This document shows positions 9,353 to 17,829 of a stretch of DNA of 64,000 bases, piece by piece (positions within the stretch are counted from its first letter, which is position 1; every line of letters starts with the position of its first letter). Both the position numbers and the translations under genes were made by a program. Source of the DNA: Bacteroides caccae. GTDB taxonomy: Bacteria > Bacteroidota > Bacteroidia > Bacteroidales > Bacteroidaceae. Below the pieces are notes generated by a model. That model had not been told where the DNA came from and made no database searches. It saw nothing but the letters and a program-made list of their open reading frames with translations. The stretch spans positions 868,001-932,000 of the forward strand of contig NZ_CP022412.2 in NCBI RefSeq assembly GCF_002222615.2. The letters are read 5' to 3'.

Positions 9353-9901
9353 TTAAACAGACAAAAACAGAGAAAGCAAATAGAGATTTTTTCGTAAGTA
9401 TTTTAATGCCAATCCCATATGATATTCTACAGTTTTTTCACTGATAGACAATTGCTCGGCAATTTGTTTATAGGTTAAGTTTTGCTCCCGGCTCATGCGA
9501 AAGATTTCTTGCTGCCGTGGAGGTAATTGTGATATTAGTACTGAAAGATACTTTTTTAAATCGGATAATTCCAACTTATTTTCTTCTTCATATTCTTGTT
9601 CCATTGCTTGTAGAACAGTAACTTTCAGAAATGAGTAGTTTAATTTTTTGCGTGAATAATTAAAAATCATATTACGGGTAATGATAAAAAGAAACCCTTC
9701 AAAAGGCTGCTCTTCATCTATCAGATGTCTTGCTTCCCAGAGTTTGATGAAAACCTCTTGTACCACTTCTGCGATATCTTCAGAAGAAACTAGATAAAGC
9801 CGGGTAAAGCCATAGACCTTTTCCCAGTAATGTTTATATAGAAATGAAAAAGCATCTTCATCTCCATTTTTAAACCTTCTAATCAACTCTTTAGATATCA
9901 T
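9353..9901 (-). CDS. ECF sigma factor of locus B
   Basis: A 182-residue sigma-70-like ECF factor. Region 2 is seen in FKNGDEDAFSFLYKHYW and DIAEVVQEVFIKLWE. Region 4 is seen in LPPRQQEIFRMSREQNLTYKQIAEQLSISEKTVEYHM with its helix-turn-helix. I start it at the ATG at 9901 because the longer frame would need a TTG. It is transcribed away from its presumed anti-sigma (FecR, 10021), an arrangement different from the sigma of locus C. It presumably activates the FecR-SusC-SusD operon when the TonB-dependent receptor binds its ligand. A possible target sequence (GGGT, 13 nt, TGTGTATTTA) precedes the FecR gene. Confidence 0.93.
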   Translation of the reverse strand: MISKELIRRFKNGDEDAFSFLYKHYWEKVYGFTRLYLVSSEDIAEVVQEVFIKLWEARHLIDEEQPFEGFLFIITRNMIFNYSRKKLNYSFLKVTVLQAMEQEYEEENKLELSDLKKYLSVLISQLPPRQQEIFRMSREQNLTYKQIAEQLSISEKTVEYHMGLALKYLRKNLYLLSLFLSV

Positions 9902-9916
9902 TTTATCTTTTTGGGA

Positions 9917-9924
9917 CAAAATTA
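9917..9924 (-). promoter_or_regulatory. Candidate -7 element for the locus B sigma gene
   Basis: On the minus strand TAATTTTG matches TAnnTTTG and sits 15 bases before the ATG at 9901, leaving a very short leader. No clear -33 element was found, only a T-rich tract. Confidence 0.4.
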
Positions 9925-9962
9925 GCTAAATACTTTCTAAAAAAAAAATTGCTTTTTCACCA

Positions 9963-9989
9963 GGGTCTCCAATTTTTGATGTGTATTTA
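9963..9989 (+). promoter_or_regulatory. Candidate ECF promoter, class 1, before locus B FecR
   Basis: GGGT (9963-9966), 13 bases, then TGTGTATTTA (9980-9989) followed by ATAATAGAA. The start codon of the FecR gene is 31 bases further on. The same pattern with identical spacing is found at 51730-51756 before the multidomain GH31 gene. The distance between the two boxes fits ECF -35/-10 spacing. Recognition by the adjacent sigma is inferred. Confidence 0.55.
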
Positions 9990-10020
9990 ATAATAGAATA
10001 ACAAATAATAGAGAAAAGTA

Positions 10021-10968
10021 ATGAGTTATAAAAGTGAATTAATTAGAAAATTATTTTCAGACAGACTGAAAAAAGACGAATTAAAGGATCTGTCCGAAAT
10101 AGATATGATAGAGCGCAAAATGAAAGTGCAATGGGAGGAACAAAATCCGATAGCGGAAAACTCGGAAAGAGTAGATCCGGAAATCGGAGATTATATTTGG
10201 GCTAAAATAGTCAAAGAATATAAAGTACGTTCGAAACGTAAGTCAATTCGACAGTTCTATTATCCGTTGGCAGTAGCCTGTGTGGCTTTAGTCGCAGTTT
10301 TGGGAGGTTGGCTTTTTTATGTGAATAGTGATTTCTTCGTTAAAGAAGAATTTGCTGAGGTAGTAGCCACCCGAAATATGTTGTATCAGTTGCCCGATAG
10401 TTCTGAAGTATGGATGTATCCGAATAGTTCCATTCGTTTTGCCAAGAACTTCAATAAAGACAGAAGAGTATGGTTGGAGGGTAGTTCCATGTTCCATGTA
10501 CGTAAGCAGCATGGGAACACCTTCAAAGTTTATATTGATAAAGCCTTTATCGAAGTAAAAGGTACCCGGTTTCTAGTAGATAAAAAAGAAGCGGGAAATA
10601 ATGAGATTACGCTGTTCAACGGTTGTGTTGAGTTTAATGTAGAGGCGACCGGCAAACAGATAGTAATGAAGCCCATGGAAAAGATTTTTTATAACTCAGT
10701 TAATGCGGAAATAGGAATACGGAAGATTGAAAATATAGAATGGCAGGATGGTAAATTCAAGTTTGACGCTATGCCGCTTAACCGCCTCATTTCTATCATT
10801 AATCAGATGTATCATGCTAATATAGTGTATGAAGGTAAGGACGAAACTTCTCCGTTCAGTGGTACCATTCGTCAGGAGGAAGCGTTGGATGATATTATTC
10901 TCAAAATCTGTTTCCTTATGAATTTGAAAGAAGAAAGAGTAGGTAACACAATCATTATCAGAAATTGA
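10021..10968 (+). CDS. FecR-family anti-sigma factor of locus B
   Basis: A 315-residue membrane protein. A cytoplasmic N-terminal part (1-78) would hold the sigma factor. One transmembrane segment spans about 79-101 (FYYPLAVACVALVAVLGGWLFYV). The periplasmic FecR domain (about 115-215, with LPDSSEVWMYPNSSIRF and FKVYIDKAFIEVKGTRF) is followed by a C-terminal DUF4974-like domain (about 240-315, FKFDAMPLNRLISIINQMY). It receives the signal from the STN domain of the SusC protein encoded 40 bases downstream. It is the first gene of a seven-gene plus-strand operon. All expected parts are present. Confidence 0.93.
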   Translation: MSYKSELIRKLFSDRLKKDELKDLSEIDMIERKMKVQWEEQNPIAENSERVDPEIGDYIWAKIVKEYKVRSKRKSIRQFYYPLAVACVALVAVLGGWLFYVNSDFFVKEEFAEVVATRNMLYQLPDSSEVWMYPNSSIRFAKNFNKDRRVWLEGSSMFHVRKQHGNTFKVYIDKAFIEVKGTRFLVDKKEAGNNEITLFNGCVEFNVEATGKQIVMKPMEKIFYNSVNAEIGIRKIENIEWQDGKFKFDAMPLNRLISIINQMYHANIVYEGKDETSPFSGTIRQEEALDDIILKICFLMNLKEERVGNTIIIRN

Positions 10969-11008
10969 ATTTTAATAAACTATATGTCTAATCTAATAAA
11001 ATGAGAAC

Positions 11009-14000
11009 ATGAAAAAATGTATTTTTTTGTATCGACAGCGGTATTTGAGCTATCTCGTATTACTCTTATTATTATGGCCAACTGTGATGTTAGCAGCACA
11101 AGGGGATATCCAGATAAAGGGAAAGTTCTCTCTCAAGGAGGCTATCCGGTATATAGAAGAAACGAGTGATTATACTTTCTTTTATAAAGATAGTGACTTG
11201 AAAGATACTTCGAAAAAGGATATTAGCTGTAAAGGTACAATTGATGAAGTATTGAAAGAATTGTTTGCAGGAAGTAATGTAAATTTTATTATTAATGGTA
11301 AAGAGGTTGTTTTCAAGGTTAGTAGTCCGGTAAGTGTTGCACAGCAGCAAAAGAAGCGCACGATAACGGGAATTATTGTTGATTCGGAAACTAAGGAACC
11401 GATTATCGGGGCCAGTGTATGGTTGAAGAATAGTTCGGCCGGTGCTGTTACCAATCTGGATGGAAAATATTCAATTACTGTTGAAGGAGTTGGTGGTGTA
11501 CTCGAATTTACCTATGTAGGTATGAAGAAGCAGGAAATTGTGATTGGGGATCAGAAAGTGATTAATGTAGTGCTGGCCCCTGATACGGAGGTATTGGATG
11601 AAGTAGTGGTTGTAGGGTATGGCAATCAGAAAAAAGAAAGTGTTGTGGGGGCTATTTCTACGTTGGATATTTCCCACTTGAAAGTTCCGGGTTCATCTAT
11701 TTCAAACGTTCTGGCCGGACAGTTGTCTGGTGTAGTGGCTGTTACACGTTCAGGAGAGCCGGGTAAAAATAGTGCAGCCGATTTTTATATCCGTGGTGTC
11801 TCCTCTTTTAAAGGAACTTCCACTCCGTTGGTGTTGGTAGATGGCATCGAACGTGACTTGGACCTTGTTGACACGGATGATATTGCTTCTTTCTCTATTC
11901 TCAAAGATGCTTCTGCATCAGCTGTGTATGGTGTACGTGGAGCAAACGGGGTAATTCTGATTACAACGAAAAAAGGAAAGGAAGGTAAACCGTCTATTAA
12001 TGTACGTACGGAGTTTGGTTTTACCAGTCCGACGAAAAGACCCGAAATGGTAAACTCGGCAGAATGGGCTGAGTTGTACAATGAGGCTTTCCAAACTCAA
12101 TATTATTCTCCTGAGGATATTCGTAGATATAGGGAAAATTCAGATCCCGACCTGTTTCCAAACGTAAATTGGTTTGATACATTGTTCGATGATATGGCAG
12201 AAAGCGAACGTGTGAACCTGAATATAAGCGGAGGAGGTGATATTGTGAGATATTACGTGGCCGGTTCTTTCTATAATGAAAATTCTATTTATAAGAATGC
12301 GGGTAATATTTATGGATATAATTCTTCTTTGCGTTACAACAAATTTAATTTCCGTGCTAATATAGACTTGAACGTAACTCCGAGTACGGTTTTGAATTTG
12401 AATTTGGCAAATATTTATGAGAAATCATTTGGCCCGGGCTATGGAGATGATGATAAAAGTATCTGGTCTTATACTTTTATGACTAGTCCCAATGCTTTCC
12501 CGTCTGAATATTCGGATGGAGTTATATCCGGTCCGTCTACCGATTCGGGTGCGAACCCATGGAATATGCTGGCACATTCCGGTTATCGTGAACAATTCTG
12601 GAATTCTGCACAATCTTTGATTGGAATTACTCAGGATATTGGTAAGTTGTGGGAACCTTTGCAAGGATTGACTGCAAATATCAAGTTCTCTTGGGATGCT
12701 TGGAATACAACTCTTCAACGCCGCAGCAAATCGGTAACTTGGTATCATGCGCGTGGAAGAAATGCTGACGGAAGCCTCAGATATGATGATAACAATGAAG
12801 ACGGTATTTGGGATCCTGTACATCAGGGAGACGAACAACTCAGCTATGCTATTGGTCGGGACGGAACAATGACCCGTTATCTGGAAGGTTCGTTGAACTA
12901 TAATCGTTTGTTTAATGAAAAGCATAGAGTAGGCGCTTTGTTCCTTTACAATCAGAAGATTCACACCAAAACACAGGCAGGCGACAGTAGTTCTTCACTT
13001 CCCTATAAGAATCAGGGTATTGCGGGACGTGTAACATACGCGTTCAAAGATACATATTTTGCAGAAGTAAATGTTGGATACAACGGCTCTGAGAATTTTG
13101 CACGCGGCCACCGTTTCGGATTTTTCCCTGCAGTAGCTGCCGGTTGGATGGTATCTCATGAGAAATGGTTCGAACCGTTTACTAAAACAGTGGATATGTT
13201 GAAACTGAAAGGATCTTACGGTAAAGTTGGTAATGACGATATTGGTGGACAAAGACGCTGGGTGTATGAATCTACAATTGTGAATAGCAGTGATTCATGG
13301 TATTATGGCAAGAACGGAAATGATGGCGGACAGGGTATTCGTATCGGTGAAGTGGAAAATCTGAATGCATCCTGGGAAGAAGCGTTGAAGTTGAATGTAG
13401 GCGTAGAATTCTCTTTATTTAATAAAGTAAAAGTACAAGCAGATTATTTCCGTGAAGAGAGAACGGGTATTTTCCTGCAACGTGCCGGACTTCCGGCTAT
13501 CGTGGGACTTTCTACCACTCCTTATGTCAATGTGGGAGAAACTCTTAACCAGGGATTTGATGGTACGATTGAATATTCGCAGAAGATTGGGCAGGTGTTT
13601 GTTACAGCTCGCGGTAACCTGACTTATACACGTAATAAACTTCTGAATAATGATGAACCCGACTGGGCATATAAATATCAGAACCGTATAGGTAAACCTT
13701 TCGGACAGGGAGGTAGCATGCAACCTTTCGGATTGGTTGCTTTGGGATTATTCCAGAACCAGGAAGAAATTGATAATAGTCCGAAACAGTCGTTCGGTGA
13801 ATATCGTGTTGGTGATATTAAATATCAGGATATCAATGGTGATGGAGTTATTGACAATCAGGATCAGATAGCAATCGGATATACAAATCTTCCGGAAATA
13901 GTTTATGGATTTGGGGCAACGGCTCAATGGAAAAACTGGGATGTTAATATCTTTTTCCAAGGCGTGGGGCGTACCAGTTTTTCTCTGAATGGTTCTTCTA

Positions 14001-14407
14001 TCCGTACTCCTTTTTCTGCTGGTAATATGGAACGTGCGGCTATTAATAAGGATTTGTATGGAAATGTATGGATGTCAACAAACACACCCGAGCAGAATGC
14101 AAATGTTATATATCCCCGTATGAGTAATGGTAGCGGTGGTGCAGGTGCTTCTAACAACTCACAGAGTTCTACCTGGTGGTTGCGCAGTGGAAGTTTCATG
14201 CGTCTGAAGAATTTTGAGATAGGTTATACCCTTCCGAAGTCACTGACTGGAAAAACCTTTATCAAATCCTTGCGGTTCTATATGTCTGGCAATAATCTGC
14301 TGACATTCAGCAATTTTAAACTGTGGGATCCTGAAAAAGGTAGCAGTGATGGTTCCGGTTATCCGTTGAACAAGATATTTACAGTCGGTTTTAATGCTAA
14401 CTTCTAA
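11009..14407 (+). CDS. SusC-type TonB-dependent transporter with STN signalling domain (locus B)
   Basis: A 1132-residue outer-membrane TonB-dependent receptor. After the signal peptide come an STN domain (about 35-105, FSLKEAIRYIEETSDYTFFYKD), a CarboxypepD_reg-like domain (about 118-195, RTITGIIVDSETKEPIIGA), a plug (about 205-330, VVVGYGNQKKESVVGAI) and a 22-strand-type barrel ending in an aromatic residue (GFNANF). The STN domain marks it as a transducing receptor that talks to FecR and the ECF sigma. It is paired with the SusD gene 13 bases downstream. Imported ligands are probably oligosaccharides or glycopeptides freed by the M60, GH36 and GH31 proteins of the same operon (inference). 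Confidence 0.95.
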   Translation: MKKCIFLYRQRYLSYLVLLLLLWPTVMLAAQGDIQIKGKFSLKEAIRYIEETSDYTFFYKDSDLKDTSKKDISCKGTIDEVLKELFAGSNVNFIINGKEVVFKVSSPVSVAQQQKKRTITGIIVDSETKEPIIGASVWLKNSSAGAVTNLDGKYSITVEGVGGVLEFTYVGMKKQEIVIGDQKVINVVLAPDTEVLDEVVVVGYGNQKKESVVGAISTLDISHLKVPGSSISNVLAGQLSGVVAVTRSGEPGKNSAADFYIRGVSSFKGTSTPLVLVDGIERDLDLVDTDDIASFSILKDASASAVYGVRGANGVILITTKKGKEGKPSINVRTEFGFTSPTKRPEMVNSAEWAELYNEAFQTQYYSPEDIRRYRENSDPDLFPNVNWFDTLFDDMAESERVNLNISGGGDIVRYYVAGSFYNENSIYKNAGNIYGYNSSLRYNKFNFRANIDLNVTPSTVLNLNLANIYEKSFGPGYGDDDKSIWSYTFMTSPNAFPSEYSDGVISGPSTDSGANPWNMLAHSGYREQFWNSAQSLIGITQDIGKLWEPLQGLTANIKFSWDAWNTTLQRRSKSVTWYHARGRNADGSLRYDDNNEDGIWDPVHQGDEQLSYAIGRDGTMTRYLEGSLNYNRLFNEKHRVGALFLYNQKIHTKTQAGDSSSSLPYKNQGIAGRVTYAFKDTYFAEVNVGYNGSENFARGHRFGFFPAVAAGWMVSHEKWFEPFTKTVDMLKLKGSYGKVGNDDIGGQRRWVYESTIVNSSDSWYYGKNGNDGGQGIRIGEVENLNASWEEALKLNVGVEFSLFNKVKVQADYFREERTGIFLQRAGLPAIVGLSTTPYVNVGETLNQGFDGTIEYSQKIGQVFVTARGNLTYTRNKLLNNDEPDWAYKYQNRIGKPFGQGGSMQPFGLVALGLFQNQEEIDNSPKQSFGEYRVGDIKYQDINGDGVIDNQDQIAIGYTNLPEIVYGFGATAQWKNWDVNIFFQGVGRTSFSLNGSSIRTPFSAGNMERAAINKDLYGNVWMSTNTPEQNANVIYPRMSNGSGGAGASNNSQSSTWWLRSGSFMRLKNFEIGYTLPKSLTGKTFIKSLRFYMSGNNLLTFSNFKLWDPEKGSSDGSGYPLNKIFTVGFNANF

Positions 14408-14420
14408 AAAAGAAAAAGTC

Positions 14421-16337
14421 ATGAAAAAATCTTGGAATAAAACTATTTATATATTGGCTGCTACGTGTGGCTTGCTCTTTTCCTCTTGCAACGATTTTCT
14501 GGACAGACAGGAGGATGAAAAGCTTACTTTTGATAAAATTTGGGAATCAAGGAATACAATCAGACAGTATTGGTTGACTACTATGTCATTCCTACCCAAC
14601 GAAAATATTAGCAATCATGTGGATAATGATCCTTATATCGGAGCTGCTGATGAATTCTCCGTAGCTTGGGACCGTGATTATCGTAAAATTAATTTTGGTT
14701 CATGGAATGCAAACAATGTTCCTTATGACCGGTTTGCCAAATATTACAAGGGAATCCGTGAGTGCAATATATTCTTGCAAAATGTGGATCGTTCTTCCGA
14801 CCCTATTTTGACGAAACAACAAATTGAAGAGTGGAAAGTACAGACCCGCTTTGCGAGAGCGTATTATTACTTCTTGCTGATGCGTGATTACGGACCCGTA
14901 TTTTTGATAGGCGATGAATTGTTAGATTTTTCGGCTTCAACCGAAGAATTGTATCGTCCGCGTAACACTTGGGAACAATGTGTCGATTATGTGACGGAAG
15001 AAATGACAACTTGTGCTGAAAACCAATATATGTACAAACAGTCTGAAATGCCGGATTCATATTACGGGCTTGCTTCAAAAGGAACTTGTTATGCTGTTAT
15101 TTCCCGTTTGAAACTATATTCTGCACGCGATTTGTATAATGGTAATAAGTTATATAAAGATGTGAAAAATCCGGTTATGTCCGATTTTCCCGAACTGTCG
15201 GGTGTGAATCTCTTTCCACAGGATTATAATGCTAATAAATGGTTAGAGGCTGCACAAGCTGCTCATAAAGTATTTGAGGACGGAAGCTATACTTTATACC
15301 GTTCGGCAAATGATGACCCGTATGAAAACTATTATGGTATCATCCATGAGACATGGAACAGTGAATTGATTTGGACAGATAGATATTGTAGTCTTCAAGC
15401 TTGGGGTTCGGGTACGGTGCCTACTAGTGTAGGCGGTACGGCTTATGGTTCTATCGGCCCTACTCAGCAACAAGTAGATGCGTATGCTATGAATAACGGA
15501 CGTTATCCTATTTTAGGTTATGAGCAAGATGGTACTCCTGTTATTGATCCACAATCAGGATATAGTAAAGATGAGTTTGAAAAGTCAACCTGGACATATC
15601 CTTGTAAGGGTTGGTCGGTAGCATCCAATTATTCAATTGAAGCCCCTAATATGTATAAAAATCGTGAGCCTCGTTTTTACGTTTCTGTATTTTTCGGTGG
15701 AAACTACTGGTTGCACGGACAAGGTGGTAAGACGATGACTTCTTTCGCTAAAGGAGCTAATGGAAATAAATCTCACGACTATCCGAAGAGTGGATATTTG
15801 GTAAATAAATGCTATGACCATATGCTGAATTCCGCAAATGGTTCATGGGGAAATGTTACTTTCCCGCTATTCCGTTTAGGAGAGATATATCTGAACTTTA
15901 TAGAGGCAGTACTTGAGTGTAAAAAGTATGGAGTTGCTCTTACCAATGGATATGAGCAGGAAGCAATGGACAAATGGGATGATTTGCGTAAACGTTCCGG
16001 TATGGAGCCGATTATGGATATTTATCCGAATGCGACAACTGAGGAATTGATAGAGTTGTGTCGTAAAGAAAGAAGAGTGGAATTGGCTTTTGAAAGACAA
16101 CGTTATTTTGATACACGTACCTGGATGATTGCCGAACAGACTGATAACGGACCAATGTATGGTATGGATACTACTTGTCCGCTAGAAGAAGGAATGAATG
16201 CAAATGAAACTCCGGACGGATTCTGGAAACGTACTGTATTCGAAACACGCGTATTCAAAAGCAATCATTATCTATATCCGTTCTCACAAAGAGAACTGGA
16301 CAGAAATAAGATTCTGACTCAGAACTATGGATGGTAA
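14421..16337 (+). CDS. SusD-type outer-membrane lipoprotein (locus B)
   Basis: A 638-residue SusD/RagB lipoprotein. The ATG at 14421 is used because the longer frame overlaps the end of susC and has no signal peptide. The lipobox is LFSSC, followed by the typical NDFLDRQ. The C-terminal region FGEIYLNFIEAVLE-like and LCRKERRVELAFERQRYFDTRTW is a hallmark of the family. It forms the lid of the SusC channel encoded directly upstream. It is longer than classical SusD (about 550), as is common for host-glycan systems. Confidence 0.94.
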   Translation: MKKSWNKTIYILAATCGLLFSSCNDFLDRQEDEKLTFDKIWESRNTIRQYWLTTMSFLPNENISNHVDNDPYIGAADEFSVAWDRDYRKINFGSWNANNVPYDRFAKYYKGIRECNIFLQNVDRSSDPILTKQQIEEWKVQTRFARAYYYFLLMRDYGPVFLIGDELLDFSASTEELYRPRNTWEQCVDYVTEEMTTCAENQYMYKQSEMPDSYYGLASKGTCYAVISRLKLYSARDLYNGNKLYKDVKNPVMSDFPELSGVNLFPQDYNANKWLEAAQAAHKVFEDGSYTLYRSANDDPYENYYGIIHETWNSELIWTDRYCSLQAWGSGTVPTSVGGTAYGSIGPTQQQVDAYAMNNGRYPILGYEQDGTPVIDPQSGYSKDEFEKSTWTYPCKGWSVASNYSIEAPNMYKNREPRFYVSVFFGGNYWLHGQGGKTMTSFAKGANGNKSHDYPKSGYLVNKCYDHMLNSANGSWGNVTFPLFRLGEIYLNFIEAVLECKKYGVALTNGYEQEAMDKWDDLRKRSGMEPIMDIYPNATTEELIELCRKERRVELAFERQRYFDTRTWMIAEQTDNGPMYGMDTTCPLEEGMNANETPDGFWKRTVFETRVFKSNHYLYPFSQRELDRNKILTQNYGW

Positions 16338-16360
16338 CCTTAAATAAGAATATCTAATTA

Positions 16361-17734
16361 ATGAACGATATGAAGAAACAATTATTATATTTTTCAATGG
16401 TAGGTATGTTGTTGACTATGAATGCCTGCGATGATGATGGAAAAACTGAATTCTTGGATGATTATTCTACAATCATGTATTTTACAAATAGTGGGATACA
16501 AAATGTAGAATGTCTGAAAGTGGGTGAGCCTACTACTTATAATATAGCCGTCTATAAAGCCGGAAGTGATCTGTCGGCTACATCGGACGCTACTGTGACA
16601 TTAATGAATGAAGCAGAGTTGCAGGAATACAATCTTGCAAATGATACTCATTACAAAATGCTACCGGCAGACTGTTATCAGTCAACTCAGAAGAAAGATT
16701 TTCAATTCGAATCTTCTGAGCTGGTTCATACATTTCCTGTAACTTTTGATTCGGATAAGATTGACGCATTGGATAAAAATAGCGAGTATGCATTGCCGTT
16801 TAGTCTGTCGTCTACTCAGACGGTGAATGAGGAGAAGAAGGTATTATTGCTTCATCCGGAAGTCACTACCCCTACAATCTCTTTCCAGAATGTGGATTTT
16901 GAGCAAGTAACGGTTACTGAGAGTGATCCTGCGAAAGTAGTACTTGAAAGAATCATCACTGTCCCGTTCCAGAATAATTGGGAGTTTGATTGTGAGATAG
17001 GTATTGATGAAACTGCGGTAGGTCAATATAATGAAGAGAACGGAAGAGATTACAGTCTTCTGCCGGAAACTGCATATACGTATGATAAGATTGTAACTTT
17101 TAAACCGGGTATCAACAGTATGACGATAAAGGTTACTATTGACCGTTCAGAATTAGATAATGGCAATTATCTGCTACCTTTGAAACTCAAGAAGTGTACG
17201 CATCCCCGTTTTGAAATTCAGGCGGAGAAAAGTCTTCTATTGATAGGCTATTGTTATGCTCTACCAAACATTCCTCTGAATTTGAGCATGCTGACTGCCA
17301 ATGCGACTGTTGAGGGAGATGGTACGGGATTGACGGGGCTGTTCGATGGAGTTGGTGACGGCAAACATTATCATAGCAATTATAGTGGTTCTGTTATTGA
17401 CCCTATTTACGGGCACTATATCCAGATTCATTTTAAAGAATCCATTCAAACATTGTTGTTTGAATACTGGACACGTTCAAATACTAATAATGGAACTCCG
17501 TTGAGAATTGAATTGTTCACAAGTAACGATGGGATTCAGTGGCACAAATTGACAGTCATTGAAAAGGGTTTGCCGACAACACAGAGTACTAAATATCAAT
17601 CGGGATTCTTCAAAGCTGACGAACCATTTACTTATTTGCGCTGGTGTGTGACTAAAGGTCCGAATGGAGAAATGGCAAAACAAGGAGATAAAGGCTATTT
17701 CAATCTTGACGACTTGATTATCTACGGACAATAA
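16361..17734 (+). CDS. DUF1735-type surface lipoprotein with F5/8C-like C-terminus (locus B)
   Basis: A 457-residue lipoprotein (lipobox LTMNAC; an ATG at 16370 is an alternative start). Two DUF1735-like segments (about 30-165 and 165-300) contain the paired phrases YNLANDTHYKMLP and YNEENGRDYSLLP. The last ~150 residues look like a discoidin fold: GLFDGVGDGKHYHSNYSG followed by LRIELFTSNDGIQWHKL. This is the layout of surface glycan-binding proteins encoded right after susD. It is followed by an intrinsic terminator, so it closes the highly expressed part of the operon (inference). Confidence 0.8.
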   Translation: MNDMKKQLLYFSMVGMLLTMNACDDDGKTEFLDDYSTIMYFTNSGIQNVECLKVGEPTTYNIAVYKAGSDLSATSDATVTLMNEAELQEYNLANDTHYKMLPADCYQSTQKKDFQFESSELVHTFPVTFDSDKIDALDKNSEYALPFSLSSTQTVNEEKKVLLLHPEVTTPTISFQNVDFEQVTVTESDPAKVVLERIITVPFQNNWEFDCEIGIDETAVGQYNEENGRDYSLLPETAYTYDKIVTFKPGINSMTIKVTIDRSELDNGNYLLPLKLKKCTHPRFEIQAEKSLLLIGYCYALPNIPLNLSMLTANATVEGDGTGLTGLFDGVGDGKHYHSNYSGSVIDPIYGHYIQIHFKESIQTLLFEYWTRSNTNNGTPLRIELFTSNDGIQWHKLTVIEKGLPTTQSTKYQSGFFKADEPFTYLRWCVTKGPNGEMAKQGDKGYFNLDDLIIYGQ

Positions 17735-17760
17735 TTGCTTGTTAGATTGAAAATAGATTG

Positions 17761-17801
17761 GACCTGTTTCTGCATTCCGTTGTGGAAGCAGGTCTTTTTT
17801 T
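17761..17801 (+). terminator. Intrinsic terminator between the SusCD block and the M60 gene (locus B)
   Basis: Stem GACCTGTTTC (17761-17770) pairs with GAAGCAGGTC (17785-17794) with one G:U, and T7 follows. It lies inside the operon, 29 bases before the M60 start, so it probably lets only part of the transcription continue. Confidence 0.82.
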
Positions 17802-17829
17802 ACTCATTAACTTAAATGTAGAATAAAAC